DNA of 18,700 bases from DATDVD01 sp035290065 (GTDB taxonomy: Bacteria; Pseudomonadota; Gammaproteobacteria; Coxiellales; Coxiellaceae): positions 1 through 18,700 of the forward strand of contig DATDVD010000025.1 of NCBI GenBank assembly GCA_035290065.1, written 5' to 3'. Positions within the stretch are counted from its first letter, which is position 1, and every line of letters starts with the position of its first letter. The position numbers and the translations under genes are program-made. Below are positions 1-8,276 of this stretch, one piece after another. The notes under the pieces are model-generated. The model was not told where the DNA came from, searched no databases, and saw nothing but the letters and a program-made list of their open reading frames with translations.

Positions 1-237
1 ACGGTGGGTTTAAAGCGTCGTGGGTTTTCTTCTGAGACGATTTCCCAGTTGAAAAAAGCCTATCGTTTGTTGTTCTTAAGCAGCAAAAAATTAAAAGAAG
101 CGCGTGAAGAAATAGAACTCATGGCAAAAACTACCCCGGAATTGACTCGATGGGTAGAAGCTATTGATCGCAGCGAACGTTCTATCACTCGTCCGAGTGG
201 TGAAAATCGTTTATTTGAAGAAGCAGAATTGATGTAG
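1..237 (+). CDS. lpxA: UDP-N-acetylglucosamine acyltransferase LpxA, C-terminal fragment
   Basis: Only the last 78 codons are present; the reading frame is open from base 1 and ends at TAG 235-237. The segment GLKRRGFS followed by an alpha-helical stretch with LKKAYRLLF matches the C-terminal helical domain that follows the left-handed beta-helix in LpxA. LpxA carries out the first step of lipid A synthesis in the cytoplasm, moving a 3-hydroxyacyl chain from acyl-ACP to the 3-position of UDP-GlcNAc or, in some bacteria, of its 3-amino analogue. The catalytic His and acyl-ruler residues lie outside the window, so substrate preference cannot be read. The GTG at position 4 is an internal Val codon, not a start. 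The gene runs convergently into lpxB with a 3-bp gap and no visible terminator hairpin. Confidence 0.9.
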   Translation, partial: TVGLKRRGFSSETISQLKKAYRLLFLSSKKLKEAREEIELMAKTTPELTRWVEAIDRSERSITRPSGENRLFEEAELM

Positions 238-240
238 GGT

Positions 241-1353
241 TTAATTACCGATTAGTTCGAACGCTTTTTCCGCCAGCGCATCAATCCTCTCGCCGCCTTC
301 CATATGGGTTCGAATACGTTGCAATTGTGCAAGACGTTTCTTTCGGTAACTTTCATTAGACGCTAGCATCACTACTTCGTTGGCAATAGAAGCGGGTGTC
401 ATGCGGTTTTGAATCATTTCCTTTGCTACTTCTTCTTCTGCCACAATATTACATAGCCCAATAAAAGGTGTTTTAATAATAAAACGTTTTGCTAAATTAT
501 AACCAAAGACGCGGTACATCACGACCAGCGGGACGGTATGCAACGCAACTTCTAACGTGGCAGTGCCCGAGGTCACCATCGCTGCTTGGCACGAGGCCAA
601 CACTTGATCGTGATCCCGTTGAATAATGCGAATATCCGGCGTGATATAGGGCACTAAGTCTTTTAAAGAAAGATTAGACGAAAGAAACAGCACAAATTCC
701 GCCTGAGGCAATTGACGTTGAATATGTTTTTTTGCTTCCACCATTACGGGCAACATTTTTTCAATTTCTTGTTTTCGACTACCGGGCAATAAACCAATTA
801 AAGGATGTTTATAATTATTAGCCACGGATGAGTGGGCAGAAATTTGGTGCAACAGGGGATGTCGAATCAGTTGCACGGGCACGCCTTCTCGTTCGTACAG
901 CATTTTTTCAAACGGAAAAAATACTGCCATATGATCCACATACTGTTTAATCGTATTGATCCGACTATAATGCCACGCCCATAATTGTGGGCTGACATAA
1001 TACAACACAGGAATGCCATGTTTTTTTGCAAATTTTGCCATTCGCAAATTAAAGCCAGGATAATCAATTAAAATCAATAAATCAGGACGTGTTTCCAGCA
1101 ACGCTTTTTTAATCACTTTAAAGGCATGGACAATACGAGGATAATGAGTCACTACTTGTAACCCGCCAATAATAGAGAGCGCATTCATATCCAAAACAAT
1201 GTGCGCGCCTGCTTGACGCATTTTATCGCCACCCATTCCCAGAATAGTAACCTCTGGCGTTTTTCGACGAAGTGCTTCTATTAAATCAGCGCCTAAACAG
1301 TCACCTGAATTTTCACCGGCAATGATAAAAAAAGTAGAGAATGAAGAGGTCAT
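241..1353 (-). CDS. lpxB: Lipid-A-disaccharide synthase LpxB
   Basis: This 370-residue protein is a GT19 glycosyltransferase that joins UDP-2,3-diacylglucosamine and lipid X to form the lipid A disaccharide at the inner face of the inner membrane. Family marks are the N-terminal AGENSGD (residues 12-18, a variant of GGEASGD), YPGFNLRMAKFAKK, the YYVSPQLWAW segment, GLLPGSRKQEI, and a C-terminal TSGTATLEVAL nucleotide-binding stretch. Length is close to the 382 residues of the E. coli enzyme. Its ATG overlaps the TGA of the upstream oxidoreductase by 4 bp (ATGA), so the two are probably translationally coupled. In E. coli lpxB follows lpxA on the same strand; here it faces lpxA, so the block has been inverted. 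Identification is firm. Confidence 0.95.
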   Translation of the reverse strand: MTSSFSTFFIIAGENSGDCLGADLIEALRRKTPEVTILGMGGDKMRQAGAHIVLDMNALSIIGGLQVVTHYPRIVHAFKVIKKALLETRPDLLILIDYPGFNLRMAKFAKKHGIPVLYYVSPQLWAWHYSRINTIKQYVDHMAVFFPFEKMLYEREGVPVQLIRHPLLHQISAHSSVANNYKHPLIGLLPGSRKQEIEKMLPVMVEAKKHIQRQLPQAEFVLFLSSNLSLKDLVPYITPDIRIIQRDHDQVLASCQAAMVTSGTATLEVALHTVPLVVMYRVFGYNLAKRFIIKTPFIGLCNIVAEEEVAKEMIQNRMTPASIANEVVMLASNESYRKKRLAQLQRIRTHMEGGERIDALAEKAFELIGN

Positions 1354-2312
1354 GCAAATGCCATTTGGTTGGAGCGGATAATATCAGTAATCGCGATGGC
1401 AGTCGCTAAAGCTTGTTGCCCAGCTTCGCCAGAAACGAGAACACTTTGCTGATGCAAAATCGCGTCTAAAAAAGCCACAATTTGAGATTTAAGGGCATCG
1501 CCCCTATCAAATTGTTGTTTCTCACGAACGATTTTTTTAACACCCGGATAACTTTCTTCCTCCATTGTTTTATGATGGACCCATTGTTTCGATTGCAAAT
1601 CTAAACTGATAAAACCATCCTCTTGGAATACGGTCATTTCCCGCTCTAAGCTTTCGTGTACACGGCTGGCTGTTAAATAAGCCACAGCTCCGTTGCTGAA
1701 ATTTAATCGCGCATTGGCCACATCGATATCCGCTGTAATGACGGGCATTCCAGAGGCAGAAATACTTTCAATGGGCGCACGCATCATCGACTGCACTAAT
1801 TCAATATCATGAATCATTAAATCCAGCACCACATTCACGTCCGCCCCCCGAGGCGTAAAAGGTGCCAACCGAAAAGCCTCAATCAATCGCGGTGTACGCA
1901 CTAAAGGTTTGAGGGCTTGAATAACGGGATTAAATTGTTCTAAGTGCCCTACTTGAAGAATCAGTTGTTTTTCTTGAGCCGCTTTTACTAATTCCTGAGC
2001 TTCCACTAACGTCACCGTAATGGGCTTTTCCACCAGTACATGAACACCGTGGTTTAGAAAAAAGAGAGCGATTTCATGGTGTAACGTAGTCGGTGTAACA
2101 ATGCTAACCGCTTCCACTTTGCCAATCAATTCACGATAATCGCTAATGGCTTCAGCTCCCCAGTGGGAGGCTACTAAATGTCGTGCGGCTTCGTGCGTGT
2201 CACATACCGCGACCAATTCCGCCGTCGACAAATTGGCATATTTTTCAGCATGGAATTTTCCCAGGTAGCCTGCCCCGATGACCCCCACTCGACACTGCTT
2301 ATTCAAAGTCAT
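1350..2312 (-). CDS. Gfo/Idh/MocA family NAD(P)-dependent oxidoreductase, possible GnnA-like UDP-GlcNAc 3-dehydrogenase
   Basis: This 320-residue protein has an N-terminal Rossmann fold with GAGYLG (residues 13-18), the family's EKP motif at 95-97 with the usual catalytic Lys96, and DLMIHDI at 164-170 whose His168 fits the conserved active-site His. The C-terminal half is the alpha/beta domain of the family. Its ATG is preceded by GAGG four bases upstream. It overlaps lpxB by 4 bp and lies beside lpxA. In Acidithiobacillus ferrooxidans the GnnA oxidoreductase, which oxidises the 3-OH of UDP-GlcNAc ahead of transamination by GnnB, is encoded between lpxA and lpxB. The context therefore suggests a role in making UDP-GlcNAc3N for amide-linked lipid A. 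That is inference: no GnnB-type aminotransferase is in the window and the family has many substrates. Confidence 0.85.
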   Translation of the reverse strand: MTLNKQCRVGVIGAGYLGKFHAEKYANLSTAELVAVCDTHEAARHLVASHWGAEAISDYRELIGKVEAVSIVTPTTLHHEIALFFLNHGVHVLVEKPITVTLVEAQELVKAAQEKQLILQVGHLEQFNPVIQALKPLVRTPRLIEAFRLAPFTPRGADVNVVLDLMIHDIELVQSMMRAPIESISASGMPVITADIDVANARLNFSNGAVAYLTASRVHESLEREMTVFQEDGFISLDLQSKQWVHHKTMEEESYPGVKKIVREKQQFDRGDALKSQIVAFLDAILHQQSVLVSGEAGQQALATAIAITDIIRSNQMAFA

Positions 2313-2371
2313 TGACCTCGTTATTAATTTTGACGTATGTTGTCATTTTTTAGAAGGAAGGTAAAGAGGAT
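2313..2371. promoter_or_regulatory. Divergent promoter region between the oxidoreductase-lpxB pair and rnhB
   Basis: This 59-bp gap is the only space for promoters of two diverging transcripts. On the plus strand TTGACG (2330-2335) resembles a -35 box, with a weak -10 (TAGAAG, 2351-2356) at 15 bp. On the minus strand ATGACA resembles a -35. TGAC (2331-2334) and GTCA (2342-2345) form an inverted repeat with a 7-bp spacer. AAGGAAG at 2354-2360 is a good ribosome site for rnhB. The promoter calls are weak; only the divergent layout is certain. Confidence 0.3.
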
Positions 2372-2950
2372 ATGACCCTACGGATTGCAGGCGTGGATGA
2401 GGCAGGACGAGGCCCTTTGGTAGGGCCTGTTATCGCAGCCGCGGTTATTCTCAACCCCCATCGTTCGATTCCAGGTATTAAAGACTCCAAAGCTTTAAAT
2501 GAAAAAACTCGCGAAACGCTGTTTGAACAGATTCTTGCCCATGCGCTTAGTGTAGGAATAGGGCGGGCAGAGCCACAAGAAATTGATGCCCTGAATATTC
2601 ATCATGCCACCTTGTTGGCGATGAAGCGAGCTGTTGAAAATTTATCCCTTCCCCCTGATGAAGTATGGGTGGATGGAAAATACCTTCCGCGGTGGTCTTA
2701 TACCAGCCGTGCCATTATTCAAGGAGATAAAACTGAGGTGATGATCAGTGCGGCCTCTATTATCGCTAAAGTCACTCGCGACAGAGAAATGCGTATTTTA
2801 GATACGCATTTCCCAGGCTATGGTTTTGCTCAGCATAAAGGATATCCTACCTCGATGCATTTAGAGGCTTTGAAGGCTTTAGGGCTGACGCCCCATCATC
2901 GCCGATCCTATCGGCCGGTTCAATTATTGCTAGACGCTCTACCACTATAA
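2372..2950 (+). CDS. rnhB: Ribonuclease HII
   Basis: This 192-residue enzyme cleaves the RNA strand of RNA/DNA hybrids and nicks at single ribonucleotides left in DNA. The signature DEAGRGPL begins at Asp9-Glu10. Asp101 in VDGK and Asp119 in the GD that precedes ISAASIIAKVTRDR complete the expected carboxylate set for metal binding. A GYPTSMH segment and a C-terminal HHRRSY match bacterial RNase HII, and the length is typical (E. coli 198). An upstream AAGGAAG supports the ATG. In E. coli rnhB sits between lpxB and dnaE; here that neighbourhood is kept but lpxB is reversed and a ddl gene follows. Confidence 0.95.
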   Translation: MTLRIAGVDEAGRGPLVGPVIAAAVILNPHRSIPGIKDSKALNEKTRETLFEQILAHALSVGIGRAEPQEIDALNIHHATLLAMKRAVENLSLPPDEVWVDGKYLPRWSYTSRAIIQGDKTEVMISAASIIAKVTRDREMRILDTHFPGYGFAQHKGYPTSMHLEALKALGLTPHHRRSYRPVQLLLDALPL

Positions 2951-2997
2951 CGCTCAATTTTGCTACACTAACAAAATTAGCGATTTTAAGGAAGAAT

Positions 2998-4086
2998 ATG
3001 ACCTCTTTAACCGTGGCCCTGATTTGTGGAGGCCAATCTGTCGAGCATGAAGTCTCGATATTATCTGCCAAATCGGTATTAAAAACCCTGCTGACGAGTC
3101 AGTATCGCGTTCAGCTGTTTTATATTACCCATATGGGCGCTTGGTTTTGGATAGAGAACCATGATTTGTTTATTCGCTCCGATAGGCCGGCCCTAGAAGA
3201 GGCAGTTCCTATGGCGCTTGATGTAAGCCGACCCGGTGCTCCCTGGATCACTCGGGATGGTGCGCACCAGTTTGCTATTGACGTGGTTTTTCCTTTAGTC
3301 CATGGGTCTTATGGGGAAGATGGCTACCTTCAAGGCTTGCTAGAAATGCTTAACGTGCCCTACGTAGGATGTGATGTGTTAAGCTCTGCGCTTTGCATGG
3401 ATAAAGCGATGACTCGACAACTGCTGTATCCCTTGGACATTCCTATGTCCGGGTGGATCGTGGTAAAGCGAGAAGACGATTGGGCAGCGCTTCAAGAGCG
3501 GGCAGAGCAAGCCTTTGGTTACCCGCTATTTATTAAACCTTCCAAGTCGGGTTCCTCCGTGGGTATTAGCAAGGTGAAACAAGCAGAAGAATTTGAACCC
3601 GCGTTAGCATTAGCCTTTAGGCATGATAATGAGGTTTTAATTGAGCAGGGTGTTCAAGGAAAAGAAATAGAATGCTCGGTATTGGGCAGTGAACATCCCC
3701 GCGTTTCTGTGCCAGCGGAGTTAATGGTGCATCATGACTTTTATTCCTATCAAGCCAAGTACCTCGATCCCCATGGGATGACGCCGAAAATTCCAGCGGA
3801 TTTGCCCCCGCATGTTATTCAGAAAGTGCAACAACTGGTGTTAAAAGTCTATGAGGCTCTTCATTGTTCGGGTATGGCTCGTGTCGATTGTTTTGTGACT
3901 GAAAACGAAGAAGTGTTATTAAATGAAGTCAATACTATTCCAGGGTTTACCTCTATCAGTCTCTATCCTAAAATGTGGGAAGCCAGTGGCATACCGTACG
4001 CGGCTTTAATTGATCAACTCATTCAATTGGGCCTTGAGCGTTTTAATCAAAAAAAATCGCTTTCAACACAATATATAGCCGAATAA
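2998..4086 (+). CDS. ddlA: D-alanine--D-alanine ligase, DdlA type
   Basis: This 362-residue ATP-grasp enzyme makes D-Ala-D-Ala for peptidoglycan precursors in the cytoplasm. N-terminal GGQSVEHEVS (11-20) holds the substrate-side Glu, VHGSYGEDG (101-109) is a family motif, and FIKPSKSGSSVGISKV is the ATP-binding loop. Asp297, Glu310 and Asn312 (in RVD and NEVN) are the Mg ligands, with the same spacing as Asp257/Glu270/Asn272 of E. coli DdlB. The longer form, with an omega-loop region reading DFYSYQAKY, fits DdlA rather than the short DdlB, which usually sits in the mur-ftsZ cluster. AAGGAAG lies just before the ATG. It ends 14 bp before dnaE. A ddl gene between rnhB and dnaE is not the standard order, so it may be an insertion. 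Confidence 0.93.
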   Translation: MTSLTVALICGGQSVEHEVSILSAKSVLKTLLTSQYRVQLFYITHMGAWFWIENHDLFIRSDRPALEEAVPMALDVSRPGAPWITRDGAHQFAIDVVFPLVHGSYGEDGYLQGLLEMLNVPYVGCDVLSSALCMDKAMTRQLLYPLDIPMSGWIVVKREDDWAALQERAEQAFGYPLFIKPSKSGSSVGISKVKQAEEFEPALALAFRHDNEVLIEQGVQGKEIECSVLGSEHPRVSVPAELMVHHDFYSYQAKYLDPHGMTPKIPADLPPHVIQKVQQLVLKVYEALHCSGMARVDCFVTENEEVLLNEVNTIPGFTSISLYPKMWEASGIPYAALIDQLIQLGLERFNQKKSLSTQYIAE

Positions 4087-4100
4087 AATTAAAGAAATTT

Positions 4101-7100
4101 ATGGATCCCAATTTCGTTCATCTTCGCCTGCACACGGAATATTCTATTCGGGATAGTCTGGTGAGAATTCCCGAGCTTATGAAAGAGGCGGCTCGTTTAC
4201 AGCTGCCTGCGGTGGCCATTACCGATCATATGAATTTATTTGGGTTGGTAAAGTTTTACAAAGCCGCGCTGGAAGTAGGGGTAAAGCCCATTACCGGTGT
4301 GGATTTGCGTTTATACAACCCCGTCTCAGGCACCGTGACTACCGCTACCGCTTTCTGTAAAAATATTACAGGCTATCATAATCTTACACGTCTTATTTCA
4401 CGTGCTTATTTAGAAGGGCAGGGGCCAAAAGAGCCCACGGTTTTGTGGGAGTGGTTAGTGGAAGCCAAAGAAGGCCTTATTTTATTATCCGGTAATCGTC
4501 AGGGGGATATTGGCCAAGCGTTGATTGCCAATCAATACGAGGTGGCGGAGCAGCACTTAAACCGGTGGTTAAACTATTTTGCCGATCATTTTTATTTAGA
4601 TATTTCGCGCACCGGCCGTGAACAGGAAGAATATTACTTACATGCCGTGGTGGAATTAGCTAAACAATTTCGGGTTCCTCTCGTGGCCACCAATGATGTG
4701 CGATTTCTTAAATCGGAGGACTTCGAGGCTCATGAAGCTCGCGTGTGTATTTATCAAGGCCGCGTTCTAGGAGACACTACCCGCTCTCGGGAATATTCGG
4801 ACCAACAATATCTTCGAACGCCGAGTGAAATGTCTGAAGTTTTTAGTGACTTACCCGAAGCACTTCAGAATTCCGTTGAGATTGCAAAACGGTGCAATCT
4901 GGAGCTCCGATTAGGCGAATCGTTTTTGCCTCGCTTCCCTTTGCCGGCCGGAGCTTCCTTAGGCGCTTATTTAACCGCTAAAAGTGAAAAAGGCTTGGTT
5001 CAACATTTTGAACGAGTTCAGGTAAGTGATGAAGAGAAAAAACAAAGTTATTATAATCGATTAAGAACGGAAATTGATGTTATTAATAAGATGGGTTTTT
5101 CCGGTTATTTCTTAATTGTATCGGATTTTATTCAGTGGGCTAAAGACCAAGGGATTCCTGTCGGGCCTGGGCGGGGATCCGGTGCGGGCTCTTTAGTCGC
5201 CTTCGTGTTGGGTATTACAGAACTGGATCCTCTCGAACATGACTTACTCTTTGAGCGCTTTCTTAATCCTGAACGAATTTCCATGCCAGACTTTGATATT
5301 GATTTTTGCATGGAGCGGCGAGACGAGGTAATCCATTACGTGGCTAATCGCTATGGTCGGGATTGTGTGGCCCAAATTATTACGTATGGCACCATGGCAG
5401 CCCGAGCAGTGGTTCGAGACGTAGGCCGAGTCTTGAGTTATCCCTATGGTTATGTGGATAAAATTGCCAAACTCATTCCGTTTGAATTGGGTATTACGCT
5501 GGAGAAAGCGCTGGTTGAAGAGGAACAATTATTAGAACGCTACGAAAAAGAAGAAGAAATTAAAAATTTGATTGATTTGGCCGCCAAATTAGAAGGCCTT
5601 ACGCGTAATGCGGGCAAACATGCCGGGGGAGTAGTGATTGCCCCCACGGTATTAACGGATTTTGTGCCCCTGTATTGTGAAGCAGGCGATATTCAAACCG
5701 TCACTCAATTTGATAAAGACGATGTTGAAGCCGTCGGCCTGGTTAAATTTGACTTCTTAGGGCTGCGTACGCTCACCATTATTGATTGGGCGGTGCAGGC
5801 CATTAATAAAGGGCGGCGTGCGCAGGGTGAGCCTTTATTAGATATCGCTCGTCTTCATTTGGGGGACAAAAAAACCTTTGATCTTTTAAAGAGCTGTGAA
5901 ACCACCGCCATTTTTCAATTGGAATCTCGCGGTATGCGGGACCTCATTCGGCGAATACAGCCCGATAGTTTTGAAGATATCACGGCATTAGTTGCTTTAT
6001 TTCGTCCCGGTCCTTTGCAGTCAGGTATGGTGGATGACTTTATTGATCGAAAACATGGACGTGCAAAAGTTTTCTATCCTCACAAAGACTTGGAAACCAT
6101 ACTTAAACATACTTATGGGGTTATTTTATACCAAGAGCAAGTCATGCAAATTGCTCAAGTACTCGCGGGTTACACCTTGGGCGGCGCGGATCTTTTGCGC
6201 CGTGCCATGGGTAAGAAAAAACCCGAAGAAATGGCCAAACAGCGGGCCATTTTTAATGAAGGTGCTATTAAACGGGGCATCGATGGGCATTTAGCCAATC
6301 AAATTTTTGACTTGATGGAAAAGTTTGCTGGCTATGGATTTAATAAATCCCATTCGGCCGCCTACGCGTTGCTTGCTTACCAAACTGCGTGGTTAAAAGC
6401 CCATTATCCTGCCGAATTTATGGCCGCCGTGTTATCTTCCGATATGGATAAAACCGATAAAGTGATGCGTTTTATAGAAGACTGTAAACGCATAAAAGTG
6501 AAAATATTATCACCCAATATTAATGTTGGTTATTATCATTTTACGGTGAATGCACACGGCGAAATTGAATATGGATTGGGAGCCATAAAAGGGGTAGGAA
6601 AAGCCATCTTGGAAAAACTTATTACAGAACGGGACGCCCATGGGACTTTTGAGAGCCTCTTTGATTTGGTGAGCCGAGCCGATTCCGGCAAGGTAAATCG
6701 TAAGGCGTTAGAAGCCTTAATTGAAGGGGGCGCTTTGGACGAATGGAAAATTTCGCGAGCCTCTCTTTCGGCGAGTATCGAGGCTGCCATTCGCTTTTCA
6801 GACCAGGCCTCTCAAAATCAAGCGTATGGCCAAACGGATTTATTTGGCATGATGAGGGAACCTACCGACAACAAACCCATAGATTATACCTTGTGTCCCC
6901 CGTGGACGGAGGAAGAACGGCTTCGTCGCGAGCGGCTAGTATTAGGATTCTATTTTAGTGGCCATCCTATGTATTATTACCACCAGGAATTAAAACAAGT
7001 CGTTACCGCTCCTGTGATAGAGCTGTCTAAGCATGTCGGTAAAAAAGTAGTAGTAGCCGGTTTAGTGATGGAGCTAAAGCGTCTCACTACTAAACGAGGG

Positions 7101-7556
7101 CAACGTATGGCGCTCCTCACTATTGAGGATACCACTAGCCGCATGGATATTACTATTTTCAATGAGTTATATGAACAAGTGAGAGATATTCTTTCAAAAG
7201 ATAGTATTGTATTGGCCAAAGGCGAGCTTAAAAAAGATGATTTTACCGGTGGCTATCGATTAATAGCGGAAGCGATTCGAACCATTGACCAAGTGCGCGA
7301 ACGCTTAGCCAAGCGCTTGGTTATCCAGGCCGAAGATCAGGCCGTACATGAGCAGTATCTCAATGATCTGTCAAAGATTTTGACCGAATATGGTAGCGGA
7401 AATTGCCCTGTTATAATACAATATCGAAATGAAACGGCTCGCGCGGAATTGTCCTTAGGTCAGCAATGGCGAGTAAAAATAACAAATGATCTTCTGAATA
7501 AAATCAACCAATTATCAGGAAAATTGATAGCAGAAGTTGAATATACTTCGAGGTAA
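4101..7556 (+). CDS. dnaE: DNA polymerase III alpha subunit
   Basis: At 1151 residues (E. coli 1160) this is the complete replicative polymerase subunit. An N-terminal PHP domain opens with FVHLRLHTEYS. The palm carries PDFDID with Asp397 and Asp399, and Asp551 in VKFDFLG, equivalent to E. coli Asp401, Asp403 and Asp555. GPGRGSGAGS lies at about 355-365. A beta-clamp binding motif QTDLF occurs at 911-915, matching QADMF of E. coli. An OB-fold (about 980-1045, VVVAGLVMELKRLTTKRG) and a C-terminal tau-binding region follow. The ribosome site (AAAGAAA) is weak; ATG 4101 is chosen because the protein starts a few residues before the PHP motif as in relatives. accA, the usual next gene in E. coli, is absent here. 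Confidence 0.97.
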   Translation: MDPNFVHLRLHTEYSIRDSLVRIPELMKEAARLQLPAVAITDHMNLFGLVKFYKAALEVGVKPITGVDLRLYNPVSGTVTTATAFCKNITGYHNLTRLISRAYLEGQGPKEPTVLWEWLVEAKEGLILLSGNRQGDIGQALIANQYEVAEQHLNRWLNYFADHFYLDISRTGREQEEYYLHAVVELAKQFRVPLVATNDVRFLKSEDFEAHEARVCIYQGRVLGDTTRSREYSDQQYLRTPSEMSEVFSDLPEALQNSVEIAKRCNLELRLGESFLPRFPLPAGASLGAYLTAKSEKGLVQHFERVQVSDEEKKQSYYNRLRTEIDVINKMGFSGYFLIVSDFIQWAKDQGIPVGPGRGSGAGSLVAFVLGITELDPLEHDLLFERFLNPERISMPDFDIDFCMERRDEVIHYVANRYGRDCVAQIITYGTMAARAVVRDVGRVLSYPYGYVDKIAKLIPFELGITLEKALVEEEQLLERYEKEEEIKNLIDLAAKLEGLTRNAGKHAGGVVIAPTVLTDFVPLYCEAGDIQTVTQFDKDDVEAVGLVKFDFLGLRTLTIIDWAVQAINKGRRAQGEPLLDIARLHLGDKKTFDLLKSCETTAIFQLESRGMRDLIRRIQPDSFEDITALVALFRPGPLQSGMVDDFIDRKHGRAKVFYPHKDLETILKHTYGVILYQEQVMQIAQVLAGYTLGGADLLRRAMGKKKPEEMAKQRAIFNEGAIKRGIDGHLANQIFDLMEKFAGYGFNKSHSAAYALLAYQTAWLKAHYPAEFMAAVLSSDMDKTDKVMRFIEDCKRIKVKILSPNINVGYYHFTVNAHGEIEYGLGAIKGVGKAILEKLITERDAHGTFESLFDLVSRADSGKVNRKALEALIEGGALDEWKISRASLSASIEAAIRFSDQASQNQAYGQTDLFGMMREPTDNKPIDYTLCPPWTEEERLRRERLVLGFYFSGHPMYYYHQELKQVVTAPVIELSKHVGKKVVVAGLVMELKRLTTKRGQRMALLTIEDTTSRMDITIFNELYEQVRDILSKDSIVLAKGELKKDDFTGGYRLIAEAIRTIDQVRERLAKRLVIQAEDQAVHEQYLNDLSKILTEYGSGNCPVIIQYRNETARAELSLGQQWRVKITNDLLNKINQLSGKLIAEVEYTSR

Positions 7557-7562
7557 AGTAAG

Positions 7563-8270
7563 ATGCGACGATTACGATTAAAAGAGGGTGTCATTATTAC
7601 CAACGCCGGAAATGTGGTAGGGTTCACGGAGCTGGATATTGCGGAAGTTCTGTATCGGTTTTACCAACATACTCGCGTCAATGAAAAGAATTTTTCCCAC
7701 GTTATTGAAGTGGGGGGTGGTATTGACGATCATAAGAGCGATCCTCCTGATAGTGATCGGGGGTCTGTCAAAAATGATATCCTAAAAATACTGGCTGGAG
7801 TGCATGAGTATCCTTGTTATTTAAATCGAATCTATGACGAGAGATTAGGAGGAACAGAGAGGGGTGTTAAGTTTGGGGACAATCCGCTTTTACGTACAAT
7901 GCCTGTCGTTCTCAATTTCCAATTTGTGGAAGACGAAGGCTGTGATTATTACGCGCTTGATGCAAGCGAATTTTGTGCGTGCTATACGCCCGCAGGGCAA
8001 GATGGGAGTGACTGGCTTATGGAGCGGGTATTAAATATGACACGCCTGACTAGAGCAGAACGAATGACTGCTCCTGAAGTGGAAGCTAGCTCTGGTGGAG
8101 GTGGAGGTGGAGGTGGAGGTGGTGGAGCGGGCGCAGCGGTTCCGGCAGCAGGCTCATTGGCCTCATCTGTGACTATAGGTAAGTCTCAAGAAGCTGGCGA
8201 AGGGGGAGGAGGAGCTGCTCCTATAACGGGTTCGCCCGGCTTTGGCGACTTTACTTTGCCTAGAAGATAA
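7563..8270 (+). CDS. Hypothetical protein with glycine-rich C-terminal region
   Basis: This 235-residue product is not recognised. Residues 1-165 look like a folded domain of mixed character with four cysteines (85, 127, 138, 140) and acidic stretches (DDHKSDPPDSD at 55-65). From about 170 the sequence becomes low-complexity: eleven consecutive glycines (178-188), Ala/Pro/Ser-rich segments, a second run EGGGG, and a C-terminal FTLPRR. There is no signal peptide or membrane segment. GAGG overlapping the dnaE stop gives a well-spaced ribosome site for ATG 7563, so it is probably cotranscribed with dnaE. Its use of AGA, AGG and GGA codons looks different from its neighbours by eye. It sits where accA is common and ends beside a tRNA gene, which would fit an acquired gene. 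A secreted effector is possible but nothing in the sequence shows it. Confidence 0.6.
   Translation: MRRLRLKEGVIITNAGNVVGFTELDIAEVLYRFYQHTRVNEKNFSHVIEVGGGIDDHKSDPPDSDRGSVKNDILKILAGVHEYPCYLNRIYDERLGGTERGVKFGDNPLLRTMPVVLNFQFVEDEGCDYYALDASEFCACYTPAGQDGSDWLMERVLNMTRLTRAERMTAPEVEASSGGGGGGGGGGGAGAAVPAAGSLASSVTIGKSQEAGEGGGGAAPITGSPGFGDFTLPRR
8094..8126 (+). repeat. GGTGGA hexanucleotide microsatellite encoding polyglycine
   Basis: Four tandem GGTGGA units followed by GGT GGT GGA encode eleven Gly residues in the hypothetical protein after dnaE. Slippage by whole units would change tract length by two residues without a frameshift. Confidence 0.85.
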
Positions 8271-8276
8271 AGAAAA

